Shown: positions 16,143 through 24,860, counted from the first letter of the stretch. The stretch: DNA of 37,551 nucleotides from Neomegalonema sp. (GCA_022760355.1 JALEGB010000095.1:1-37551); one strand, 5' to 3'. Notes: generated from the sequence alone by a model not told the origin. Made by a program: numbers and translations.

Positions 16143-17354
16143 CTAGACGCGCTCGATGATTGTCGCGGCGCCCATGCCGGACGCGACGCAGAGCGTGGCC
16201 AGTCCGGTTTCTTTGTCCTGCCGCTCCATTTCGTCCAGCAGCGTGCCAAGGATCATCGCCCCTGTTGCGCCCAGCGGGTGGCCCAGTGCGATTGCGCCGC
16301 CATTGACGTTCACTTTGGCGTGGTCGGCGTCGAACGCCTGCAAGAAGCGCAGAACGACGGAGCTGAAGGCCTCGTTCACTTCGATCAGGTCAATGTCGGC
16401 GATCGACATGCCGCTTTCCCGAAGGATTTTCTCGGTCGCCGGCACCGGGCCGATCAGCATGATGGTGGGATCATTGCCAACCTTCGCGGTGGCCCGAATG
16501 CGCGCGCGGGGCTTAAGGCCGAACCGCTCGCCAAACGCCTTGTCGCCGACCAGCACCGCGGCGGCGCCGTCAACGATGCCGCTCGAGTTGCCGGCATGGT
16601 GGACATGGTTGATCTTCTCAAGATGCGGATATTTGAGCAGCGCGACGGCGTCAAAACCGGGCATTGTCTCGCCCATGTCTTTAAAGGACGGCTTGAGCGC
16701 GCCGAGCGACTGCATATCCGTGCCTGGCCGCGGAAACTCGTCCTTCTCCAGCAGCGGGACGCCGTTTTGATCTTTGACCGGCACGATGGATTTGTCGAAG
16801 CGCCCCTCGCTCATGGCTGTCGCGGCGCGCTTTTGGCTCTCAACCGCGTAGGCGTCGACATCATCGCGGCTAAAGCCGTACTCGGTGGCGATAATGTCGG
16901 CTGAAATGCCCTGCGGCACGAAATAGGTCTTCATGGCGATGTACGGATCAACGCCAATGGCGAAGCCGTCCGACCCCATTGGGATGCGGCTCATCATCTC
17001 GACCCCGCCTGCGACATAGGCGGAGCCGGAGCCGGCTTTGACTTGGTTGGCGGCGAGGTTCACCGCCTCCAGCCCGCTGGCGCAGAAGCGGTTGATGTGC
17101 AGCCCCGGCACGCGCTCATCATAACCAGCATACAGAACGGCGGTCCGCGCGATCTCGCCGCCCTGTTCGCCGACCGGCGTGACGCAGCCGAGAATCACGT
17201 CTTCAAGCGCCGCCGTGTCGATATTATTGCGATCGCGAATATGCTCCAGCACGCTCGATGCGACCCGCAGCGATGTCGCCTCATGGAGGCCGCCATCGGC
17301 TTTGCCCTTGCCGCGCGGCGTGCGCACCGCGTCGTAGATGTAAGCTTCGGTCAT
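16143..17354 (-). CDS. acetyl-CoA C-acyltransferase (thiolase)
   Basis: The 403-residue thiolase cleaves 3-ketoacyl-CoA with CoA, the last step of beta-oxidation, or acts in reverse as acetoacetyl-CoA synthase. The nucleophilic cysteine is in INRFCASGLEAV (Cys91), GGVEMMSR follows, and the C-terminal catalytic elements are NVNGGAIALGHPLGATG (histidine) and LCVASGMGAA (second cysteine). The usual CxGGG reads CVASG here. ATG at 17354 is preceded by GGAGAAGGAAG; an in-frame start seven codons upstream lacks support. With the acyl-CoA dehydrogenase and the FadB-like enzyme it completes a fatty-acid degradation set on one strand, which favours a degradative role. Confidence 0.95.
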   Translation of the reverse strand: MTEAYIYDAVRTPRGKGKADGGLHEATSLRVASSVLEHIRDRNNIDTAALEDVILGCVTPVGEQGGEIARTAVLYAGYDERVPGLHINRFCASGLEAVNLAANQVKAGSGSAYVAGGVEMMSRIPMGSDGFAIGVDPYIAMKTYFVPQGISADIIATEYGFSRDDVDAYAVESQKRAATAMSEGRFDKSIVPVKDQNGVPLLEKDEFPRPGTDMQSLGALKPSFKDMGETMPGFDAVALLKYPHLEKINHVHHAGNSSGIVDGAAAVLVGDKAFGERFGLKPRARIRATAKVGNDPTIMLIGPVPATEKILRESGMSIADIDLIEVNEAFSSVVLRFLQAFDADHAKVNVNGGAIALGHPLGATGAMILGTLLDEMERQDKETGLATLCVASGMGAATIIERV

Positions 17355-17477
17355 GCTTCCTTCTCCCGCCTTCACAGCGTTTCTATGTTCGGGGCGACGT
17401 CCCCGCAGATGTCGGCGCCGTCGATCCGGTCTCTTCTCGTCAGACGGCGCAAGCTGGCGCGCGCGGCGCTGTGGCGA

Positions 17478-18023
17478 TCACAGGCTGCATATGAACTTGC
17501 CGTAGAACCGCCGAATTTGGACTTTGCGCAACGGCCCGCGCGGGGCGATCATAAAGCTCCAGACGCCCCGATCCCGGATGGCCAACAAGTCCGCCTTGAG
17601 GCGCTTGACCACTCCGTTATCTTCGGAATCGTAGGCGATTGGCGTCACCACGCAGCGCAGCTCATCGGTTGCAATCGCGGCGACGGGCGCGGTCGGCGGC
17701 TCTAGCGCGACGTTCGAGATACGAAAGCCGGCGTGGGCGCCGCTCTCAACAGCAGCGGCCATGTACGACTTTAAACTGACGCCCTGTGCGCGTGCGGAGA
17801 TTTCAGCGATGCGCCGCGGCATGAACCGCGCGACTGCGCCGCCATTGAATGGCGTCAATCGTTTGGCGAACCGCTCAAACGCGCTCCTGAAGGCGCCGTA
17901 TTCGGCGTCGGTCAGCGTATGCCGGCTCTGAGCTTCGGCGGCGGAGAGCGCCGCGAACAGCGCCAGGGCGCAAGCGGCGAGCGCAGCGCGGAGGCCAACA
18001 CGAAGACCAAGACGAGGACGCAT
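17478..18023 (-). CDS. secreted protein of unknown function (paralogue of the protein at 18772-19371)
   Basis: The 181-residue protein starts with a basic stretch and a hydrophobic core ending ALSAAEAQS, a Sec signal peptide with likely cleavage after residue 31. The mature part of about 150 residues has no motif I know. It shares spaced identities with the product at 18772-19371: an L-T-x-x-E start, a PR-x-x-A-x-I pattern, and the late stretch LLAIRDRGVWSFMI against VLAVYDLGVWRFAL. It ends in CSL, with two cysteines at the ends of the C-terminal half (RCVV and FICSL). ATG at 18023 has GAAGGG upstream and lies 3 bases after the GST stop, so it is coupled to that gene. Confidence 0.75.
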   Translation of the reverse strand: MRPRLGLRVGLRAALAACALALFAALSAAEAQSRHTLTDAEYGAFRSAFERFAKRLTPFNGGAVARFMPRRIAEISARAQGVSLKSYMAAAVESGAHAGFRISNVALEPPTAPVAAIATDELRCVVTPIAYDSEDNGVVKRLKADLLAIRDRGVWSFMIAPRGPLRKVQIRRFYGKFICSL

Positions 18024-18026
18024 GGC

Positions 18027-18674
18027 TTACCCTTCCCGACCGGGCAGCGGATGGCCCGGCATCAACGCGTAGGGATGGCGCCAACCTGGGAGTTTTTCGA
18101 GTCGCTCCAGCCAACGGCCAATTGCCGGCCAATCGTCTCGGCTCTCGCCGATCTCATCCAGCCAGAAGAGATATCCGCATGCCGAGATGTCGGCGATCGT
18201 CGCGCGGTCCGGCAGCGCCAGCCAGTCCTGCTGGCTCAACCGTTGTTCAAGGATCTTAAATGCGATCCGGCGACGGCCATTTAGAAATGCAATCGCGCCC
18301 GCGTCGCGTTTGGCTTCTGGAAGGAAGTTCAACATGAAACGATACGGCGCGACATAGCCGGTCAGCTTCTGATTGTCCCACAGCAGCCAGCGCAGGATTT
18401 CGTCATCCTCCGGCTGCGACGCCGGGCCGAATTTCTGTGTTTTGCGCGCCAGCATCCGCAAGATGACGCCTGATTGGCTGAATGTTCCTTCGGGCCCTTC
18501 AAGCACCGGAACCTCCCCCATCGGATTCAGCGCATAGAAGGCTTCCGTTCGGTGCGCGCCGTTGAAAAAGTCGACGAACACCGGCGCCCATTCGACGTCT
18601 GTCAACGCCATCATCAGGGCCGGTTTATAGGCGTTGCCCGATTGGGCGAAGCAGTGCAGGCGATACTCGGTCAT
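18027..18674 (-). CDS. glutathione S-transferase family protein
   Basis: The 215-residue protein has a thioredoxin-fold N-terminal domain starting TEYRLHCFAQSGNAYKPALMM, with Ser or Cys candidates for activating glutathione, and the glutathione gamma-glutamyl-binding segment NPMGEVPVLEGPEGTFSQSGVIL. The C-terminal helical domain includes DRATIADISACGYLFWL, the conserved capping-box region of the family. Expected to conjugate or reduce electrophiles in the cytoplasm. The start at 18674 gives a normal N-terminus; upstream residues in the open frame do not look coding. It is cotranscribed with the secreted protein gene 3 bases downstream. It may detoxify reactive products of lipid oxidation (inference). 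Confidence 0.9.
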   Translation of the reverse strand: MTEYRLHCFAQSGNAYKPALMMALTDVEWAPVFVDFFNGAHRTEAFYALNPMGEVPVLEGPEGTFSQSGVILRMLARKTQKFGPASQPEDDEILRWLLWDNQKLTGYVAPYRFMLNFLPEAKRDAGAIAFLNGRRRIAFKILEQRLSQQDWLALPDRATIADISACGYLFWLDEIGESRDDWPAIGRWLERLEKLPGWRHPYALMPGHPLPGREG

Positions 18675-18771
18675 CTCGCGCTCATCTATTCTGTGGCGGG
18701 CCGCTTGCGCCGTGCCGAAAAAGTGGGATGCGTCGCCGCGTTCTAAGGGCGGCGAGGCGGCGCAGATGGGG

Positions 18772-19371
18772 TTAGTAGCGGATGCCCCCTTTGGTCCGGG
18801 TCCATGTGCGCCGGCTGCGGCTGTCGCCATTGCGGTAAGGCACGGGCGCGCCCAGAAGCGTCGGATAGGCTTCCAGCATGATTTCATAGTCGATCTGCGT
18901 CTCGATGAGCGCAAAGCGCCAGACGCCCAGATCGTAAACAGCGAGCACCATCACCTCATTGCCGCCCCAGAAGGTTCGCTTCGCGTCGCGCAGAGCATAG
19001 GAGACGGTTGCGGCGCGAAAGCCGCTTACGAAAGGCGCGAAGTCCGCGCCAGCGATTGCTTCGCGGCGCAGGCGGGGCAACCGGCCAGCTTTGCCCAGCT
19101 CCTCGCGCAGCAGCGTGCGGGCGCCGGGGAGCTCCAGATCATTTCGCTCTGCGATCACTGCGAGATAGTCCCGCGGCGCCATCGCGGCGAGCGTACTGGC
19201 GTCCCGCTTCGCCAGAGCAGCCGCGTAGGCGGCCGCCGCTTTCTCGAGGCTGGCTTCTTCACTCGTCGTCAGCGCGCGTGGCGTTGGCGTCCGCGCATGG
19301 GCCGCCGCCCCGGCGATGCCGAAACTGAGTGCGAAGGCCGCGGCGACCAGCAGATGGGGCAACTTCATCAT
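18772..19371 (-). CDS. secreted protein of unknown function (paralogue of the protein at 17478-18023)
   Basis: The 199-residue protein starts MMKLPHLLVAAAFALSFGIAGAAAHA, a clear Sec signal peptide cleaved around residue 26. The mature part contains an alanine-rich helix (LEKAAAAYAAALAKRDAST), MAPRDYLAVIAER and VLAVYDLGVWRFALIE. These match spaced positions in the second secreted protein of the cluster, so the two look like distant duplicates. A SnoaL/NTF2-like fold is possible from the helix-then-sheet pattern but unproven. ATG at 19371 has AGGAG 8 bp upstream (a second ATG follows directly). It lies between the acyl-CoA dehydrogenase and GST genes on the same strand. Confidence 0.75.
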   Translation of the reverse strand: MMKLPHLLVAAAFALSFGIAGAAAHARTPTPRALTTSEEASLEKAAAAYAAALAKRDASTLAAMAPRDYLAVIAERNDLELPGARTLLREELGKAGRLPRLRREAIAGADFAPFVSGFRAATVSYALRDAKRTFWGGNEVMVLAVYDLGVWRFALIETQIDYEIMLEAYPTLLGAPVPYRNGDSRSRRTWTRTKGGIRY

Positions 19372-19465
19372 TTCAAATCTCCTGAGCGGGCGCGGCGTCC
19401 GTCCTGTTAACATCCGCGCGTTCGGACCAATGCGGCCCGAGCGCGGAGTGGCGATCGGGCGGCGC

Positions 19466-21259
19466 TTAGAACGCCTCGGCGGGCAGCGCCATCACCTGGG
19501 CTGAGCCGGCCTTGATTCTGGCGAGTCGCATTCCGGTTTCGGGCAGAAGTTTAGTCATGAAGTAGCGGCCAGTCGTCAACTTCGCCTCATAAAAGGCTTT
19601 GTCATCGGTTCCCTCCGCCAGGGCTTGACGCGCGGCTTTCGCCATCAGCGCCCACATAAAGCCGAGGGCGGTATGCCCGAACAGATGGAGGAAATCGTTC
19701 GATCCAGCCAACGCGTCGTTCGGGTTCTTGAGGCCGGCCTGCATGAAATACATGCCCGCCTCCTGAAGATGGCCGGACGCCTCCTTCAATGGTGCGAGGA
19801 ACTCGGCTTTAAGCTCCTCATCATCGCCATTTTCCTTGGCGAATTCGCGCATGACCTCAAAGAAGCGCATGATCGCTTTGCCGCCATTCTGCCCAAGCTT
19901 GCGCCCAACCAGATCGAGCGCCTGCACGCCGTTCGCGCCCTCATAGATCATCGCGATCCGGGCGTCGCGCACATACTGCGACATGCCCCATTCTTCGATA
20001 TAGCCATGACCGCCAAACACTTGCTGCGCCTGGCTGGCGTTTTCATACCCCTTATCGGTCAGGAAGCCCTTCAGAACCGGGGTCAGCAGCGCGATCATTG
20101 CGCCAGCGTCGTCGCGCGCCGCTTCGTCCTGATGATGTTTCTCCGCGTCGATCAGCGTCGAGCCCCAGAGCAGGAAGGCCCGGCCGCCTTCGATAAAGGC
20201 GCGTTGGTCCATCAGCATCCGGCGCACATCTGGATGCACGATCAGCGGGTCCGCCGGCTTGTCCGGCGCCTCGGCGCCGGTCACGGCGCGGCCCTGTAAG
20301 CGATCACGGGCGTATTCGGCGGCGTTTTGATAGGCGATCGTCGCCTGGGCGAGGCCCTGCATGCCGACCAGCAGGCGCGCCTCGTTCATCATCGTGAACA
20401 TCGCCCGCAAGCCCTTATGCGGCTCGCCGACCAGCCATCCAACCGCGCCGTCATAGTTCATGACGCAGGTCGCATTGCCGTGGATGCCCATCTTCTCCTC
20501 CAGCTTGCCGCAGGAGACGTTGTTCCGTTGGCCCAGCGCGCCGTCGGCCCCGACCTGGATCTTGGGCACGACGAACAAAGAGATGCCCTTTACCCCTTCC
20601 GGACCGCCTGGGATTTTCGCCAGCACCAGGTGAATGATATTCTGGGCGAGGTCATGGTCGCCGGCGGAGATAAAGATCTTCTGGCCGGTAATCAGATAGG
20701 AGCCGTCTTCTTGCGGCTCCGCTTTGGTGCGGATCAGGCCAAGATCCGTGCCGCATTGCGGCTCGGTCAGGTTCATGGTGCCGGTCCATTCGCCGGAGGC
20801 GAGCTTCGGCAGGTAGGTGTTCTTTTGCTCCGCCGTCCCATGGGCGTGCAGGGCCGAATAGGCGCCATGGGTCAGGCCTTGATACATCATCAGCGCCATG
20901 TTGGCCGCCGAGTGCATTTCACCGACGGCGAGGCTGATGACGCTTGGCATGCCCTGGCCGCCATATTCTTCGTGACATTCCAGCGAGGGCCAGCCGCCCT
21001 CTCGCAGTGCGGCGAACGCCTCCTGGTAGCCGGATGGGGTCCGAACTTGGCCATTCTCAAGCTTGCAACCTTCTTGGTCGCCTGTCGTGTTGCTTTTGAT
21101 CAGCATTTCCGATGCAAGACGGCCGGCTTCGGCCAGAACCGCTGACGTCATGTCGGCCGTCATGTCGGCGTAGCCGGCCACGGCGGTGTTCTGATCAATT
21201 TTCAGCGTTTCGTGCAGGACGAACTGATAGTCCCGCAATGGCGGCGTGAAAGTGGGCAT
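19466..21259 (-). CDS. acyl-CoA dehydrogenase, large FadE-like form with C-terminal domain
   Basis: The 597-residue flavoprotein catalyses the first step of beta-oxidation. The FAD-contacting motif [13 protein letters not shown] and the [11 protein letters not shown] strand are present, and [19 protein letters not shown] holds the catalytic glutamate (Glu440) in the position used by the long-chain and isovaleryl-type group. After the usual core of about 450 residues, the extra C-terminal domain (from about 470) marks the 600-residue bacterial subgroup that also contains DmdC-like enzymes, so substrate length is uncertain. ATG at 21259 gives the family-typical start [17 protein letters not shown]. 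The MerR regulator gene lies 54 bp upstream on the same strand and very probably heads the operon. Confidence 0.95.
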   Translation of the reverse strand: MPTFTPPLRDYQFVLHETLKIDQNTAVAGYADMTADMTSAVLAEAGRLASEMLIKSNTTGDQEGCKLENGQVRTPSGYQEAFAALREGGWPSLECHEEYGGQGMPSVISLAVGEMHSAANMALMMYQGLTHGAYSALHAHGTAEQKNTYLPKLASGEWTGTMNLTEPQCGTDLGLIRTKAEPQEDGSYLITGQKIFISAGDHDLAQNIIHLVLAKIPGGPEGVKGISLFVVPKIQVGADGALGQRNNVSCGKLEEKMGIHGNATCVMNYDGAVGWLVGEPHKGLRAMFTMMNEARLLVGMQGLAQATIAYQNAAEYARDRLQGRAVTGAEAPDKPADPLIVHPDVRRMLMDQRAFIEGGRAFLLWGSTLIDAEKHHQDEAARDDAGAMIALLTPVLKGFLTDKGYENASQAQQVFGGHGYIEEWGMSQYVRDARIAMIYEGANGVQALDLVGRKLGQNGGKAIMRFFEVMREFAKENGDDEELKAEFLAPLKEASGHLQEAGMYFMQAGLKNPNDALAGSNDFLHLFGHTALGFMWALMAKAARQALAEGTDDKAFYEAKLTTGRYFMTKLLPETGMRLARIKAGSAQVMALPAEAF

Positions 21260-21313
21260 GGCGCCTCTCCTGCGCTGGAATTATCCGGTTATTCTCTTGT
21301 GAAGGCGATCGGC

Positions 21314-21796
21314 TCAATCGCCGTCCGTTGATGATTTATCGCTCAGCTCCACGAGCATGTTTTCGACCAAGTCCATATGCTCGCGCAGCTCATCGATCGC
21401 CGCTGCGATGTCGTTTTTACGGGCCTCGAGCATCTCCAGCTTTTCGCGCGCCTTGTCCAAAGTCGCCGTGAGCTGGGTGCGTTGCCGATCTCCCAGATCG
21501 TAGAGATCAAGCAGCTCGCGAACTTCGGCCAGGCTGAAGCCGAAGCGTTTGCCACGGATGATCAGCTTCAGCCGCGCGCGATCTCGGGCGCTGTAGATCC
21601 GTTTCTGACCATCGCGTTTGGGGAAGATCAGCCCTTGATCCTCGTAAAATCGCAGTGCTCGCGGCGTGACGTCGAAAGCGTCACAAAGGTCTCGAATGCT
21701 AAAAATGACGCTCTCCTTCTCGAGCGCTGCTGCGCTGTCGAGGGGCGCGGGATAGAGGGCCGACAGCCGCTCGCTCTGTGTGGTTTCGCGTTCCAT
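21314..21796 (-). CDS. MerR family transcriptional regulator
   Basis: The 160-residue regulator has a MerR winged helix (FSIRDLCDAFDVTPRALRFYEDQGLIFPKRDGQKRIYSARDRARLKLI) followed by a long dimerisation coiled coil to about residue 150 and no cysteine-rich metal loop, which fits the LiuR-like group that controls acyl-CoA catabolism. It precedes the acyl-CoA dehydrogenase gene by 54 bp, so it likely regulates its own operon. Two starts are possible. ATG at 21796 gives 31 residues before the helix and has only weak GAGG. A better-placed AAGGAG lies six bases before an in-frame ATT at 21703, which would start the protein right at the helix; ATT starts are rare. Domain identity is firm, N-terminus uncertain. 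Confidence 0.9.
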   Translation of the reverse strand: MERETTQSERLSALYPAPLDSAAALEKESVIFSIRDLCDAFDVTPRALRFYEDQGLIFPKRDGQKRIYSARDRARLKLIIRGKRFGFSLAEVRELLDLYDLGDRQRTQLTATLDKAREKLEMLEARKNDIAAAIDELREHMDLVENMLVELSDKSSTDGD

Positions 21797-21797
21797 G

Positions 21798-21837
21798 TTT
21801 GTAGAATGCCTCGTGCTTACGTTTACGTCAACGGAAA
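21798..21837 (-). promoter_or_regulatory. MerR-type promoter and operator upstream of the regulator gene
   Basis: On the minus strand TTGACG (21832-21827) and TCTACA (21806-21801) form a -35/-10 pair with a 20-bp spacer (19 bp if TTCTAC is used). Such a stretched spacer is typical of MerR-controlled promoters, where the regulator untwists the DNA. The -35 overlaps an imperfect dyad, TTGACGTAAACGTAA, and wider arms CTTACG/CGTAAG (21816-21821 and 21843-21848) flank it. The -10 ends only about 4 bases before the ATG, so the transcript would be almost leaderless. No second copy was seen before the thiolase or FadB-like genes. Confidence 0.5.
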
Positions 21838-22001
21838 CTTTGCGTAAGGCCAGAGCAGAATTTTAAGGAGCTCTTGATGCGATGCGCGCGCGATTAGGCT
21901 TCGTTAACAGTCCTAACCCTAAGGTTGTGGCGAAGGCCGCAGAAGCGGCGAATCAATTGCTTCGCGCGCCAGAACGGCGTCGCCTTTGATCGAGAGTAGT
22001 T

Positions 22002-23369
22002 ATGGCCCCCCCCTCCAGCGCAGCACGACGGTCCTTTCCCACTTCCGACGAGCCCGTTTCGGCATTGAGCCGCTCCTGCGCTGCTGCGGGCGCTGAGCGC
22101 AAAAAGAGGCAGAGAGTCGTGAAGGTCCAAGGGCTGCCGCGCGGGGTGCTGGAGCGGGCGGACGAAGCCGCGCGCGACGCGGGGCGTCCACTGGGAGAAT
22201 GGCTGAATGCAGCCATCGAGACTGCCGCGGAGGGCGGAACGCCGCAGGAGCCGGCCCGCGCAGCGGCGGCAATCGTTCGGGACGCGGTTGACGAGATCGG
22301 CGAACGAATCGATGCGGCGCTCGGCGACGCGGCGCGACAGAACCATAGAATGCGGCGCCTGACCGAAGCGGTGATCGAGCTGGCCAACCGGTTAGAGTAC
22401 CTCGAGGATGCCGAAATGCGCGTTGCCGAGCGGCAGGCGCGAGTGGAGCGGGACAACGCGAAGCTGATTGAGGCGACGCCGCCAGCGCTTGGCGGGCCGG
22501 AGCCTCAGCCCGTTGATTGGGCCGAGATCGTCGAGACGGATGCGGCTGCGTCCAGCGCCGAAAGCGGGCCGCAATGGGATGAGCTGATCGACTACGCCGC
22601 CCACTGCAGAGATCCGAACGCGCGAAAGAACTCCGAGATTGTCGAACCGGAGGCGGCGCCGGCGGCGAAGGACGCGCCCCACGAGGCTCAGGCGATCCCA
22701 GAGGCTGCTCCGGAATTTGTGACGACAGCGCCCGCCGCTGTTGCGTCCGAGACCGAGACCGAGGCAGCGACGACAGCACGCGCTGCGCCGTTTCATTGGG
22801 AGCCGATCGATCCGTTCGCCGCGGATGAGATTGCGCCGCCGATGGCCGCTCCCGTTCCGGCGGCGGTCTCAAGCGAGAGCGCAGATGATCTGCAGCGGGT
22901 TTTGAACCGGATCAAGGGCGCAAAAGAAGGGCCGCGGGGGCGCCAGAGCTCAGTTGCGCCCGCGGCTGCGTCGGCGCAAACGCCTCTTTCCGCGCAGTAT
23001 CCGGACAATGACGAACTGTCGGAGCGGATCGCTCGGCAGGTTGAGGCCGCACTGCGCGGCGATAGGGAGAGCGGTGAAGCAGGGCGGCCGCCGAACTGGC
23101 TGCTCGCCCGCGCCGACGCGGTCCGGCGCGACCCGCTCGCGTCGAGCAGCGGCCATGCGCCGGAACAGAGCCAAGCCGCGCCGTTCGGGACCGCTCCGAC
23201 GGGGCCAATTGTGCTTGACGAGACGATGCGGCATGTTGAGCCCCCGCGGAAAAAGGCCGAGAGCGAACAGGCGCAGAGGGACGAAACCTCGTCGGATGCG
23301 TTTTTCTATCTGATCGTCGCGAGCGCGGCCGCCCTTTCGGCCGCGTTCCTGTACGGTCTAACCCTTTAG
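22002..23369 (+). CDS. PodJ-like N-terminal domain protein with C-terminal membrane anchor
   Basis: The 455-residue protein begins with a short basic region and then RADEAARDAGRPLGEWLNAAI (residues 51-71), a motif like the amino-terminal segment of alphaproteobacterial PodJ/Sel1-repeat polarity proteins (AARRAGMSLGEWLN). Helical, probably coiled-coil, stretches follow to about residue 150, then about 260 residues of Ala/Pro/Glu-rich low-complexity sequence. Near the end is one hydrophobic segment (AFFYLIVASAAALSAAFLYG), after which only LTL remains. PodJ itself continues beyond its membrane segment with Sel1 repeats and a periplasmic domain; these are absent. The TAG stop is made by a TA and the first G of a MITE end. 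It is divergent from the MerR gene and convergent with the M48 lipoprotein gene. A polar organiser role is inference. Confidence 0.65.
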   Translation: MAPPSSAARRSFPTSDEPVSALSRSCAAAGAERKKRQRVVKVQGLPRGVLERADEAARDAGRPLGEWLNAAIETAAEGGTPQEPARAAAAIVRDAVDEIGERIDAALGDAARQNHRMRRLTEAVIELANRLEYLEDAEMRVAERQARVERDNAKLIEATPPALGGPEPQPVDWAEIVETDAAASSAESGPQWDELIDYAAHCRDPNARKNSEIVEPEAAPAAKDAPHEAQAIPEAAPEFVTTAPAAVASETETEAATTARAAPFHWEPIDPFAADEIAPPMAAPVPAAVSSESADDLQRVLNRIKGAKEGPRGRQSSVAPAAASAQTPLSAQYPDNDELSERIARQVEAALRGDRESGEAGRPPNWLLARADAVRRDPLASSSGHAPEQSQAAPFGTAPTGPIVLDETMRHVEPPRKKAESEQAQRDETSSDAFFYLIVASAAALSAAFLYGLTL

Positions 23370-23390
23370 GGTGGGAACTCATAAAGCTGG
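23369..23390 (+). repeat. single diverged end of the GGGTGGGAACTCATAAA element
   Basis: GGGTGGGAACTCATAAA at 23369-23385 and the following bases match the 22-bp terminal repeat of the MITE at 28661-28826 with one mismatch, and a TA dinucleotide precedes it (23367-23368). No matching right end is visible in the following 50 bp, so it is a solo end or a decayed copy. The preceding TA and its first G form the stop codon of the PodJ-like gene. Confidence 0.75.
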
Positions 23391-23406
23391 CGGCCTGGCC
23401 CGCCAG
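23387..23406. terminator. short hairpin between convergent genes
   Basis: A perfect 7-bp stem CTGGCGG/CCGCCAG (23387-23393 and 23400-23406) lies between the PodJ-like gene and the convergent M48 lipoprotein gene, partly inside the repeat end. It has no T tract; a terminator role is inferred only from position. Confidence 0.35.
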
Positions 23407-23423
23407 ATGGGCGCGTTCGCGGG

Positions 23424-24812
23424 CTATCGGACGGCGACAACCTTAACTTTTTGGCCAGCCCGTAGGCGCGCGCTGGGGCCGAGGCCATTGAGGAAGCGGA
23501 AATAGGTCTCTCCGATCGGGGCGGCGCCGCTCCGCGTAAGGATCGATCGGTAGTCGTCGCCGGGCTCCACAGTCACCACTCGCACACTCAATCGTGAGAG
23601 CACGGCAAGGTCGTCGGCGTCGATTGGCCGAACGCTATGCTCGAAGGTCCAAAGCGCGTCGGCCAACTCAGCCTTCATCGAAACTGGGGACAGCGCAATC
23701 AGCACAAAACGGCGGCGGTCGCCCTGGATGACGGATAGGCGCGCCTCCGCGGTGACGCCGCCCACGCGCAGCGACGTACGGCCCGTTAGCGCATCACGAT
23801 CATTAAAAGAGCGGTATTTCTTGACATCCAACAGCGGGCCCGCCTGCGCCGTCGCGACAAGCGGCGCGTGCAGGTCGTGAAGATGCGCCTTAAGATCCGG
23901 CCCGCTCTCCGGGCTCGCCTTGAGCCGGATCCGGATCAGCCCGTCCGGGTGCGCAAACTCCAGCGCGTTGCCTGTGTCGAGAACTCGGTAGCCCGGCGGC
24001 GGCGACATCGCCAATTTTAGCGACGGAGACACCAGGACGCCGGCGCGCACCGGAATGGTCAGCCGGCCTGGAAAGGTGAAGCGCAACCCGTCGACAGCGT
24101 CAAAATACGCGTCGACCCTCCGCGCGCCGCCGCCAGAGCGCGGCATGGCGGCGAGGCGGGCGGCGTTGGTTGGATGGGTGGCGAGGTAGGCGGCGATCCG
24201 TCGCCCCCCGGCGCCGCCCAGCCGTTGGGTCAACCGCCTGGGCGCGCTGACGTCATAACCGGCGGCGCGCAGAAGCTCGATGCCGCGCCGATCCGCGGCC
24301 ATTTCGGACCGGCGTCTTGAGGCGGCGAAGCGGCGAATCTCGCTGAGCGCCGTCGGGCGCGTGATCGACGCGAGCTTTTTCGGGTGGCCAAGTTCGACAT
24401 GCGCGATCTCATGGGCCAGAACCCAGGCCAGCTCGGCCTCATCCAGCAGCAACGCCAACAGCCCGGTGGTGATTGCGATTTCATTGTCGGGCCCGGCCGT
24501 GGCGTTCGGCGCCGGCGCATTCACGACAATGGCTTTGGGGGCGCCGGCCGTTAGGCGGGCGTTGGCGCTCAGCTTCGCGACCACGCCCGCGATGTAGGCG
24601 TGAAGGCGTCGATCTTCATAGCGATCGTAGGCCTCCCAGCCGACACTGGCGACGCGGCCGCGCGTGACGCTTGTCTCTGCGGCTCTGGCGCTGACTTTTT
24701 GGGGGGCTGTCCCCGCAAAATTCGCCTTTGGCGCCGCGCACGCCGTAAGCAAAAGCGCGGCCGCCATCGCGGCCACGACGCCTTTTACCTCTCGCTGAAC
24801 CAACCGCCCCAC
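23424..24812 (-). CDS. M48 family metalloprotease lipoprotein
   Basis: The 462-residue protein has a lipoprotein signal (AAALLLTACAAP, lipobox LTAC with Cys25) and an M48 zinc-protease domain with AHEIAH (His134, Glu135, His138) and SEMAADRRG, where Glu170 is the third ligand. The C-terminal region from about residue 270 to 400 is a beta-rich domain without a known motif, and the last 45 residues (VEPGDDYRSILTRSG ... LRAGQKVKVVAVR) resemble a LysM-like or related wall-binding fold. It is expected to be membrane-anchored in the periplasm and to clear or process envelope proteins, like BepA/LoiP. The start is a GTG at 24812 with a strong AAGGAGG upstream. The cysteine-protease gene lies 48 bp upstream on the same strand. 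Confidence 0.88.
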   Translation of the reverse strand: MGRLVQREVKGVVAAMAAALLLTACAAPKANFAGTAPQKVSARAAETSVTRGRVASVGWEAYDRYEDRRLHAYIAGVVAKLSANARLTAGAPKAIVVNAPAPNATAGPDNEIAITTGLLALLLDEAELAWVLAHEIAHVELGHPKKLASITRPTALSEIRRFAASRRRSEMAADRRGIELLRAAGYDVSAPRRLTQRLGGAGGRRIAAYLATHPTNAARLAAMPRSGGGARRVDAYFDAVDGLRFTFPGRLTIPVRAGVLVSPSLKLAMSPPPGYRVLDTGNALEFAHPDGLIRIRLKASPESGPDLKAHLHDLHAPLVATAQAGPLLDVKKYRSFNDRDALTGRTSLRVGGVTAEARLSVIQGDRRRFVLIALSPVSMKAELADALWTFEHSVRPIDADDLAVLSRLSVRVVTVEPGDDYRSILTRSGAAPIGETYFRFLNGLGPSARLRAGQKVKVVAVR

Positions 24813-24860
24813 GCGCCCCTCCTTGGCAACTGAGTTTGGTTGCGCAGTTTAAGCTGCCGC

